64,000 nt of DNA from Halichondria panicea (Eukaryota > Porifera > Demospongiae > Suberitida > Halichondriidae): positions 5,209,378 to 5,273,377 of the forward strand of contig NC_087381.1 of NCBI RefSeq assembly GCF_963675165.1, written 5' to 3'. A program made the translations under genes and the position numbers. The stretch's first letter is position 1; every line of letters starts with the position of its first letter. Below the pieces are notes generated by a model, which was given only the letters and a program-made list of their open reading frames with translations, was not told where the DNA came from and made no database searches. Below are positions 33,875-44,282 of this stretch, piece after piece.

Positions 33875-35375
33875 ACTATAGCCAAATATAGAGCCAACTG
33901 TTCCGAACACACATAAGAAAATAATATAATTATATTCATTGCAATGTGCTCATTTCCACTATAGTAAAATTCATCTTTCCCCTCCTTGTTTTCAGCCGCA
34001 TTTTGAAGGACCTAGCCATATCTAGCTTATTCAGGTACCTTTTCTTGCCACCTTCAGTTGGTCTTGTTTTGAGGATAAATAACCTTCTCTACAAATTGTG
34101 CTTTTTGCTATCCATTTTCATTCACGATTGCATGTATATAAAAAGATATAATTATTGATTATATCACTGCAATGGGTATCTCTCTATACAGTATAAGCGA
34201 ATAAACAAAATTTGTTTATTTAATTGGCGGCTCAGACGTGACTATGCTAATGATGCATGCATGTGCGCCGACTGCTTAGTTTTAATATTGGCGGCTTTAA
34301 ATTTATATAGTGGATCTTCAGTAAAATTTGCCAAATTCCCCTGTTAATAATAATGATTGTGTTCTATTGAATACACGCATGCTTTCTTTGCAATTATATT
34401 CTCGATACCTAATATAAATTATGGGTGGTGGCATGCATGTACTTGTAGGCGTAGCCGCACAAAAAATACGGACTGCGTGTGTGTGTCTACAGCTGTAATC
34501 ACACGAGCAACCACGTGGATATATACGTGGAGCCTATTAATTCCACATGAAAAAAGCATGCTATTCTCAAATACTAGCTAGAACACTGTACTGAAGTGCT
34601 AACTCTCGGCTGTTGTTTATAATAATATGTATGAAGCATGGAAACTGGCTAAGTATAGCATGTAACATGAGCAATTATCAATACAGCTAGGCATGCTGAA
34701 ACTTTTGAAAACGAAGCTTTAGTATGGATGAGACTGACCTATATATACTGTGGACTACTAGGATCACAGCAAATTCAGTCAGCAAAGAAACTTATAGAAT
34801 AGCTCTTATGTATGTTCTGGGGCTAGGGATAAACAAAGAAACTATAGAACCCTAATTATAATTCTAGCTCTTACTTCACCTTGCCAGTGCCTGCATGTTA
34901 TATATGAGTGCTACAGTAATTGATGTATAGTTTAATACAGCCGAGCGCCACCATATTAAATTTAAGCACCACATGGGCATCAGCATATAATTTTTGAGGC
35001 CCTAAAGGAAGCGCTTAAACCGAAGCGCCTATACCTTCTTAATTTCTGGCGCTTATAAAAGGCTTGTTTGAGACACCAAGAATCATCCTTGACTTTTCAC
35101 ACGTCTAAACAGTTGTCTAACCCATAGCTACAGTCAATGAATGTTGTTCATGAGTCAGTTCGCAGCTAGCCTCGGAATTCAGGCTGATTAAAATACATAT
35201 TATTAGCCTGGGGAGATCCCAGGGTACCACGGATCTCCCTTTTTAGTCTAGCTATTGTGGCTTTACTACAGCTATACCAGCTAGCTATTTATTAGCTATT
35301 GTAACTTGATTCAATGATTGTACCTGTTGTTTTGATGTATCAACTGCCAATTAAAGGAGTGTTCAAAGTCAATCA
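33875..35375. other. Intergenic or intron, no gene seen
   Basis: AT-rich sequence with short hydrophobic frames (33946-34158, 34357-34581) that lack splice or family support, and a TAGCCTCG-family remnant at 35167-35215. Confidence 0.45.
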
Positions 35376-36108
35376 TACGGTGGCTAAGGTGAACTACTAG
35401 TAGCGCTCAGGGCCATGTGATAGTTTACCTACCTTAGCTACTTGATAGTTCAACTATCTAAGTTTGTAGTTCATGCAACCTTAGCTATACTTGATAGTTC
35501 AACTATCTAGCTAAGTTTGTAGTTCAACCTTAGCTACTTGATAGTTCACCTACCTTAGCTACTTCGCAGTTAACCTTTGAACTGTATGATGCATGTTAAT
35601 TCTGCTGTAGCCGGCTAAGCCATACTCTACATAGCGACTAAATATAAACGTAGACAACTTGAACTGCATGTCACAGTATTGTATTGGTCTGGGGCCAGAC
35701 CTTTTCTCAGAGGGGGGAGGGGGAAGAGCTAGGAGAAAGAGGTCCCCTAATCCTAGCTCTATCGTATTGTATTGTATTTGCTGAATAACATGTAACTTCC
35801 AAATGAATAAGTGTGGTACTCTCGTCTTGGCATTGCTGTTACCCATATAGGGTAGAACTGACCGGCTGCAGATAATCCTCAGTACCTGTATACATTATAT
35901 ATGTAGCTCTTATTATTGATCTCTAGTCGTTATGTAAATGTAGAGCATGCATGGCTACAGCAGCATTAATTAGAATTAACATACAGTTCAAAGGTCAACT
36001 GCGAAGTAGCTAAGGTAGTTGAACTATCACGTAGCTAAGGTAGGTGAACTATCAAGTAGCTACGATGAACTGCTAGTAGTGCTCAGGGCCACCGTACGAT
36101 CAGGTTAG
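35376..36108. mobile_element. Inverted-repeat element with repeated GAACTATCAAGTAGCTAAGG motif
   Basis: The left arm (35376-35590) has CTACTTGATAGTTCA repeated four times; the right arm (35985-36108) has the complement three times. The two arms then pair over AACCTTTGAACTGTATG/ATACAGTTCAAAGGT and GCGCTCAGGGCCA/GTGCTCAGGGCCACCGTA. The 400 bp between holds no recognised gene. Confidence 0.75.
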
Positions 36109-36377
36109 CCTATCTATCTATAGGCAAGCTAGTTGACTGTTCGTGGCAGTTAGCTAGTTCTACGAAAGTCTATTATGGGACTTTCCATAGTCTTACTGCC
36201 CAACGTGTGACCGGAAGTGGGCGTAACCCCAACTCTCTTTGCGCGACTTTCACTACTCACGCTGCGCACTCTTAGCTTGGAACCCCCTTTCCTGGATCCG
36301 CCACTGGGAACCAAGGCTATGGTGCATGCAGCTAGCTAGCGAGTGAAACTGAGCTATGTCACACCCATTTTCTCTAT

Positions 36378-36404
36378 AACTAACCCTAACCCTAACCCTA
36401 ACCC
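36378..36404. repeat. Interstitial telomere-type (CCCTAA)n tract
   Basis: Four consecutive CTAACC/CCCTAA units, the animal telomere hexamer, within ordinary sequence. Confidence 0.85.
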
Positions 36405-36544
36405 ATATTATACTAAGCTTTAGAAGCACCACCATAATTTAGGCAACAGCTGGGCTGAACACATTTTGGGTGTGGAGAAACATTGAGAGAATAATAATAA
36501 ATCATGTTGAAATGTTGAAATGTTTGATTCTGAGTTCACCGAGT

Positions 36545-36680
36545 CAACCAGCTGTAGTTTTACTGTTAGCCTTAAATCCAGGCCGATTATATAGATATTT
36601 TAATCGGAGACTAATCTATATGGCCTCGTTCCCAGGCAGAGTTGTCGCTAAAATAACGCTAGGTCGCTTAAGGCTAATCC
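36545..36680. repeat. TAGCCTCG-family remnants
   Basis: Two damaged ends in tandem: TTAGCCTTAAATCCAGGCCG (36568) and GGCCTCGTTCCCAGGCAGAG (36621) followed by CGCTAGGTCGCTTAAGGCTA. Confidence 0.65.
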
Positions 36681-36904
36681 CGATCAATTTGATAATATCG
36701 ATTTGATAAAACACATCGAGTCGATCCTTTACCAGACGAAATCACCTGATTTGATAAAATACATCGAGTTGATTGAGTCGATTGATAATTTATCCTTCCA
36801 GTTTAAGATACAAACACAGTATTTTGTATCGCCATTGAAACAAAAAAGGCTCACCATAAATTCCTATATACACTTGAGTAGTGAGAGCGCACCGAGACAT
36901 TTTA

Positions 36905-37120
36905 CGTTATAGTTGTGACACATGCACGAGTGCCATATGGGATATATTGGCTCAGTAGTGACTTAGGCCCGAGGGCCGCAGGCCTCGAGGGCAAAGGCAC
37001 TACTGAGCCAATAATTATATCCAATGTGCGCACGAGTGAGCTGTATAACAACTGATTTGTTGCATTCCTTGTGCATTCCTTTCCGTGTACACATCACTCC
37101 TTTTATAGGACAACTAGTTT
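36905..37120. repeat. Dispersed inverted repeat (GGCTCAGTAGTGAC family)
   Basis: Second copy of 8095-8260. TATTGGCTCAGTAGTGACTT is mirrored by GCACTACTGAGCCAATAAT; the same downstream blocks (AACTGATTTGTTGCATTCC, TACACATCACTCCTTTTATA) follow. Confidence 0.8.
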
Positions 37121-37254
37121 TAACTACTTGTGGTGGCTGTGGAATGCACCAGACGCATGAAAAACGTTTTCTGCCTACCACTGAATCTGTTAACAGTGTT
37201 ATACTATAAAAGGGACCGTTTCAGGTTACTGGTTAGAGGGTGGGCTTTAGGTAA

Positions 37255-37440
37255 CTTCAGCCATACTGATGCCATACTACTGTGCCAGTATCTAGATAGT
37301 GGCACAGTTCACGGCTTGACTTGTACCATATAGCAGATATTGGCACTTCAGCCATACTGATGCCATACTACTGTGCCAGTATCTAGATAGTGGCACAGTT
37401 CACGGCTTGACCTGTGCCATATGGCAGATATTGGCACAGT
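37255..37440. repeat. Two-copy tandem duplication of about 90 bp
   Basis: CTTCAGCCATACTGATGCCA through GCAGATATTGGCAC occurs twice in a row with about three differences. Each copy contains the hairpin GTGCCAGTATCTAGATAGTGGCAC. Confidence 0.9.
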
Positions 37441-37768
37441 GTTTCCTTTGATCTGCCCCATGCAGTGGTGGATCCAGGAATATTGAGAGGGAGGTTCTAA
37501 AAAAAAAAGGTCATTACTTTTCCTAAGCAATGAGCATGCGCAATAGAGAGCCCTGCCCACATATCAATAGAAATCAGCCTAGTAACTATACGAATCACGA
37601 TCATTTAAGCTGAGTTGCTAGCTTGGTAAGTTGATCTCCAGTGTGCTCTTGTGTGAAAGGGGGGTTCCATGGAACCCATGGAACCTGTCTGGATCCGCCA
37701 CTGTGCCCACTCAAAATGCAATATAAGTATTATAGAAGTATCATACTTTAAATATTTCTACTGTGCAG

Positions 37769-38651
37769 ATGGAGGACATTGTGAGAATGGTTGATCTCTT
37801 GAAACTTCTATTCACTCCAAGCACTGACTCAGATCAAGAGGTTTCGAACATGAAAACACTCGAAACTGCTTTTTCTATTCTTGTTAATGTCCCAAATGTC
37901 AGGGAAAATTTTCCTCAAAGCATATGTGTAAGTTATTATTATATCCATGCATGCACGCATAATCAATGATGTACGTACGAACATTTTATACAGCTTGACG
38001 AATCCATAAACAGTGAATTTGCTGAAAGTGCATTATCGCTATGTGAAAGAATGAGCACACGAGTCCCACCATACCTCGCTTCCATTAGTAAAGAGTGCTA
38101 TGTGTCAGAAGTTCATGAGCTGAAATTTGTAAAAGGATATTTAAACCCTGAAGAAGACCCAGAAATGCCTATGAACTATCTTCGCCCAATTGTTTACTAC
38201 AACTATGAAGGACACGTTCTTATTCCGGGAATGGTGGTAAGCAGCCGCCGTGTCATTGATGCTCATAATCTGGGAAATACTGGCCAGGCTGATTCAACAC
38301 AAAATCAGGTACCGATTTGGAAAAATTCATTGCAATATCAGCAAGACTTGTATGTAAAATTATTGATTATTATGTGTGTCCAGGAGTAAATAATGGGGAG
38401 TAAGTTATTTATTGCCCAGCATGCACGAGATGCTGCACTGTGTGCATGTGAATGCAGTGGATGAAATCTGCTTTTGGGCTTATATAATTATATAGCTGCA
38501 AAGTCTTGAGCATTGCTTGTTGATACATCCATGCAGTGTGGAAGCAATTCAGAGTCTACACAAGAGGAAAAATGATCTCTATACGTCACTGCTTCAACTG
38601 GATAGCTTAGAACTATACCACTTTAGGCGTTGTTATTGTTACATACTATAA
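37769..38651 (+). CDS. Orphan helical protein gene (or 3' half of the gene at 28542)
   Basis: Exons 37769-37927, 37994-38349 and 38537-38651 (TAA), phases 0 and 2, about 210 codons. The first exon begins exactly at a splice acceptor (CTGTGCAG) with ATG, so it is either an internal exon or the first coding exon after a 5' UTR intron. It is rich in amphipathic helices (MEDIVRMVDLLKLLF, ALSLCERMSTRV, VEAIQSLHKRKNDLYTSLLQ). A central segment, VHELKFVKGYLN then MNYLRPIVYYNYEGHVLI, looks like a beta-rich module. I recognise no family. An alternative end splices from GTG at 38236 (a strong GTAAGC donor, phase 0) to a fully open exon at 39133-39333 (GGTSEHSLRELSHGTMECDY), whose last part runs into a MITE. 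Confidence 0.6.
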
Positions 38652-40860
38652 TTATAATAGCTAGATTGGTTATATAGTTTATTGTATTATAATATAGATC
38701 TATAGCCATGCCCCAATCGTTTGTATAACATACCTTTGGTTCTATCACTATAATTTTAGCAAAAAAACATTTTGTGAAAAAATGGGGAAGAGTAGCTATA
38801 ATTATATATAGGGTTGTAATAGCATGCGAACTGAAGTAACAAAACAAGAGTGTGGGTTAGGCTGCCACTGCAACTTTGACTTTAGTTTCCAGCTCACCTC
38901 ATGGATTTGCCAATTGACCTTTGTACCTTGTTATTATGACATTATTGCATTACGTAATGCCTTTTTGCTAAATCCTGACTGAACATTTCAAATTGAACGT
39001 TTGTGTAATTATAATGGATAATGGTAACTTCTTGCTTTGCTGTTTCTTGGCAGCTATACCATAGTATAAAACAACAATCAGTACCGACATTTTTTCAAAC
39101 CCCTAATACACTGTAGCTATTTATCCTCACAGGGAGGAACGTCTGAGCACTCTTTACGCGAATTAAGTCACGGCACAATGGAATGTGATTATTCTAACGA
39201 CATACACAATCTCTTCTTAGCCACATCACTACAAGGTTCAGTCAAGGGCGTATCTCTGTATACGCCCTTGGTTCAGTGCATTGATGCATGTTATTTGGGG
39301 TCACATGTGATAACGTCCAGGCGAATGCACTGAACTTTTAGTGATTTGTGCACACATGTCGGACCTCCTCTGGCATAACAGGCAAACAGTTGTATTCTAG
39401 GTCATTGTCACTACTGCATGTTCCTCTAAATGTTGTTCGTGCTTGCGTTCCATGCGATCACTAGAAATAGAGGTAGGGGAGCCACAAATCACAAACAGAT
39501 ATAATTATGTATTAGTTAATGTATTAGTTAATGTACAGTGTAGAGAGGGGTTTATGACAGTAAACCTCCCGACTACAAGGGCGTAAGCCCGAGGGGGAGG
39601 TGTGGTTTACTGTCATAAACCCCGAGGCACTGTGCGATATATATGTCCCATCTGATTGGCTGACTGGTTGCTATGCATCAAGCTGCATGACTACCACATA
39701 GCAACACTATTCAAACAAGAAGACAACTAGGAAAAAATAGCTTGTTCACACCAGGGCTGTTGTCCACACTCAAATCCTTGCGCAGCCTGGACAGAATAAT
39801 ATGAGCAGCCAGCCCCTCCCTCTCTCTGTTCAATTAGTAAGCCCCTCCCTCCACTTACTACGCAGCAACCAGAGAAGAACTGAACAACACAGCTAGCTCT
39901 AGACGTGACGGTGTCTAGACCAGCTCTCTTCAGCTATGCCAGGCTAGTAGGCAAGCAAAGGTAAGCTTAAAATAGCCACTCTTATATTATTACTAAACTG
40001 GCTTCTTTTTATTTAATACAGAAGCTGAACAGGCCTAGTGCAGTGCGTTCAGTTCTAGTGCTAGTGAGCAAGGTGAGCCCTAGCCCTCTCCCAGAGTGTC
40101 TCTAAAGCAGCTCCTTCTGCAAGCACACAGCAGAATTTTTGATGAACTAGTCTACAGACTACACCCTCTGTCTCTATGTTTTCATTTATGACATTTTGTT
40201 TCACATGCAAGACATTTTCATTCATCGAAAACACCATTAATTTATTTTTACTGCATATGCTTGAGGTGCCAATAATTTATGAGCCATATGTTCCCTTGTA
40301 GCCCTGAGGTGCCAATTTATGACAGTTAAACCCCACTAGACTACATGGCAAAAGTGTAGTAGGTGGGAAATATATGCACGTATATATAGACCACAATTAT
40401 TGATTAAGGCCATGTATCAGTGGCGGATCTAGAAAAAGTGGTAGGTAATAGGTGCTGAGCAAGAGAGGCAAGGAGTATTCTGCGCGTTCAACTTGAAGAA
40501 ACAGCTCCTATATATATCAGGTGAGGACATGATGAGGTTGGTACCAAACTGTAGTGCACACCCTCGGCTACCTGCTAAATGACGTCTCGGGGGTATCCAC
40601 ATACATGCATGGGGGTAAGAGATTAATGGAAAATTATACTTATAATTAGCATAAAATTAATACTATAGAGACAAGTGTATAAAATTAGTATAATGATCAG
40701 TAAATTTAGTCAACAATAAATGCAACAAAACTAATTATACTAAGCTAGATACTATAATTATAAGTGCATCATTCTAATACATTACAGTCTGCTATTATTA
40801 ATAATTAATGAAAGTACACATTGTTGTTTAGTCGTAGTACATTCTTGTTTCTTGAGGTGT
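38652..40860. repeat. Repeat-rich intergenic region
   Basis: Holds a GTCCGACATG-family MITE end (39290-39373), a hairpin AAGGGCGTATCTCTGTATACGCCCTT (39243-39269), an inverted pair at 39548-39632 (GGTTTATGACAGTAAACC with GGTTTACTGTCATAAACC; a third partial copy at 40312), and a pair of splice-like tracts at 39950-40080 without a coding frame. Apart from the alternative exon 39133-39333 no gene is seen. Confidence 0.55.
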
Positions 40861-41305
40861 CCTCAGAGTGTGCCCCCGTACACAGGACAAGGACCCACGT
40901 CAAAACTGTACTGTTTGCTCCCATTATTCACCACAGGGAGTCCTACCTCGTCATACTCCGAGTCCGCAGTTGCCTCTGGCACTTTATTGAGAGGAAAATT
41001 GCTCATGTTCGTTTCTTCACTGTTCACATTCCTGATGCTGTATAGAAAAAATTATTAACGCATATAATGTGTAAATAACAGCTAGCGCTATCATGCATGC
41101 ATTGACCGACTAAAGAGTACGTTAAGTTGTTACTATATCTTTCGTAATTATACGAAATTATTGAATCAGTGGGAGGGAATGTTTGGTACCTTGTCCCTTT
41201 AAAAGAGTTCTGAGCGATAGGAATTTTGTTTCAATGTTTCTTGGTGGCTATCACAACAGCTAAAAATACAAACATCACAAAAATGATAATACTTGTAGCT
41301 ATCAC

Positions 41306-41899
41306 CAGGAGCACGTTACAGAAGGCGCGTCTTACCTCGGGAATCGCATCTCATGGAAGTTTGCAAAGCATGACCTTATATGCAAAACTACTAAGTGGGT
41401 CTGCGGGCGAGTGCTAATTGAGCTGACGATGCACTTTTACAGAGCATAGGTCAATAAAAGTGAAAAGTTACAGCTAGCTAGCTAGATATAGGCCTGGTAG
41501 TAAGCTCTCTCTTCTAACAACCCCAGTAAGACTCCCTACTGCAAAAACAAAACGCCTAGTATGTGTTAGTCTAAGTCTAGCAAACTTTCTCTGTACAAAG
41601 TGACTGGATATGCTCCCATTTTAGAACTTTCTGTACCTTACCGATGACAGCCTCTTCCATGATGTATACCAACATCCATCAAAGATCTAGCTATTCATTT
41701 TAGCTCTTTCTGGCTCAACCTAGCTCTCCTGCTGCTGCATTACATACAAAATCTGTTTATAATGATATTCACAGGCTGACCGCGGTCTGTACTTTATGTA
41801 CTGCACACTTTTCTTGGCAATGCCGCGTTTAGGAAAGCACACGAGATGCGATTTCCGAACCCATGCACAGTTAGACGCTCCTTCTGTAATGTGCTCCTG
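41306..41899. mobile_element. 594-bp MITE inserted in the receptor 1 transmembrane exon
   Basis: Termini CAGGAGCACGTTACAGAAG and CTTCTGTAATGTGCTCCTG are inverted repeats that extend inwards (GGGAATCGCATCTC with GAGATGCGATTTCC). The 7-base CTATCAC flanks both sides (41299-41305 and 41900-41906) as a target-site duplication. The 7-base duplication and CAG start suggest the hAT/P-like group; I cannot assign it further. Confidence 0.9.
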
Positions 41900-43527
41900 C
41901 TATCACAGAGCCCACAGTGTTTTCCATATCGACTTGTACTGGGCACTCCAAACTATCGAAGTCAGCAATAACTGCAAGTTGAATTGAGGTTAAGATTAAA
42001 ATTCTGAATAATCACAATTGAAGTGGAATGAATCCATTTCTCTATAATTTATACTCAAGCACTTCTGATGTGGACAGATCACTTGAGCTCAACAATGTTG
42101 CCCTGTATGTCACATGCTGTGGAGAATCAGCACAGCATTTCAGAAATGCGTTAAACAAGAAAGTTGAGTTTAAACGACAATTACAAGAAGCAATGACACC
42201 TTGCACAAGTGTGGTAGTGATGTCATCAGTTTTCTGAACCATTTCAGAGGCAGTGTACTGACTGCAATCACGTACACCACCAAAACGGAGTTGAATTATA
42301 AGACCTGAAGTTAAGATAATTGTACTTGAATTAATTAACGAGTATCATGAATCGATTCAGGTATTCTTATATGCATGCATGAGTAACATGCACAGTTGCA
42401 ATTGTTGCAACACTTCGTATAATTATGTATAACTAAAGTCCTCCGTATTCTCACCTTTACATGATAAATTTGGCAAACTCCATACACCAGCAGTGCCATT
42501 ATTATTGCTGCAGAGTCTCGTATAATTTCCAGAGAGACGGTAGCCAGTGTTACAGCTGTGTTGAGCTACTGTTCCTTCTAGTATGATGGAACTGCTTGGA
42601 AGGTAAGTAACCACTCCATTCACAAGAGTGAGAGGAGGACAAATTGCTGCATTAAAATTTAGTTATAGCTGACAAAACTATTAGCTACACACCTTTACAA
42701 GTTGGTACAGTGCTCCAACTTCCATCAGCCTCACAGGTCACTATGGATGATTCTGCCAGTTGATAACCAATGTTACAGCTGTAAAATGCAGCATCTCCAA
42801 ATGATGTACCAGCGAAAGTTCTGGACCCATTGGGAATTGTTGGAGGATTGTCGCAGGAGCCAGGCTGAGAAGCTACAGATGTGCATAAAAGCCATGTTAC
42901 GAACAGTTTTTTTTTTTTAACAAGTCGAAAACTATTGATTTTACAATAAAGGTACAGTATATAGATCGGTGTGCTATATACTTGGCGCTTTAATTGTAAC
43001 TTTGTATAGTTGCATTTTTAGTATGTGGGCATGGCGTATCTGTGTGTTATCGTTATAGTGTCTGCTAACCTCACAGTTCACTGTAGCTTGCCCGAGGGAT
43101 GATAACTATACCCTCGTTTAAAGCATCCATGAAATGAACTCTCATGATCGCCAAACATTACAAATTGGTCTGACTATATAATTATATATATATATATAAT
43201 AGTATTCGAACTTCGGCTAGCTTGACAAGTCATGCATGCACTGTAGCCGATCCTGAACTTTGGTAGCCAGTGTCACAGGTGTATAGGTCACTATTCCTCC
43301 TGCTATACTATGCTTGTTAGTGTACCAGGTGATCCATTGAAAATTAATGACGAGTCACAACTAGATCTATAGCTGTGATTTGTATGAATGATAGATTTTT
43401 TATGCTGTGTAAAGCAAATGATGCCACAAAATTGCTACAGTAGGCTATTAAATAGGGATAGTGGACAGTGACACCCTTTATTACACCTAATAAAAGTTAG
43501 TATACACACATACATAATTAGTATAAT

Positions 43528-43779
43528 CAGGAGCCCATAAGAGAAGGAACGGCTAACTTCAACGTATACTCGGGGATCACATCTCGTAATTGCCGGTGAA
43601 ACCGCACTTCCTTGTTTGGAAGCGACTAAGTGCTTGCAAACCGCAGCCCTGTATTGTGTATAACACGTGTAGGGATTCAACCACTTAAGTGACTCTGCAT
43701 AATTATATGGAAATGCGGTCATAACCACTTACGAAACGTGATCCCCGTAGTCAGCCGCTCCTTCTCTTATGGGCTCCTG
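43528..43779. mobile_element. 252-bp MITE of the same CAGGAGC family
   Basis: Termini CAGGAGCCCATAAGAGAAGG and CCTTCTCTTATGGGCTCCTG, flanked by the 7-base duplication GTATAAT (43521-43527 and 43780-43786). Sits in the intron next to the decayed CCP at 43.3 kb. The ORF at 43435-43728 is a shadow of it. Confidence 0.9.
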
Positions 43780-44282
43780 GTATAATTTTTATAGCCTTTA
43801 TATAGAATGCATACCTAAACAAGTTGGCCTTGGGCTCCAATTTCCGCTATCTTGACAGACAACAGTAGCTGATCCCGACAGTTGATAGCCAGAGTTACAG
43901 CTGTACACCACAATCCCTCCTTGTATGATTCTAGTGGGTGTGCCAGGAGATCCATTTGAGATAGAAGGAGGGGAACTACAAATGGCTGCATGCAATTATT
44001 TTACTCAAATAAATTTTATTGCATACATTATTATAATTATTATACCTAAGCAGGTTGATAGAGTATCCCAATTTCCACTAGCCAGGCATAACACTGTAGC
44101 TGATCCTGATAATTGGTACCCTGTGTTACAGGTGTAGGGTGCCATATCCCCATATGTAGTGCCGGTGAAAGTCCTGGACCCATTGGGAATGGTCGGAGGG
44201 TCACCACAGGAAACAGCTATACAAAATAATGTAGAAGGTTTAATTAGTATAGTTAATGCTGTAGCAAAAATTACAATCTTAC

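Noticed and set aside
43435..43728. 97-codon minus-strand ORF
   Set aside because: It lies almost wholly in the 252-bp MITE at 43528-43779.
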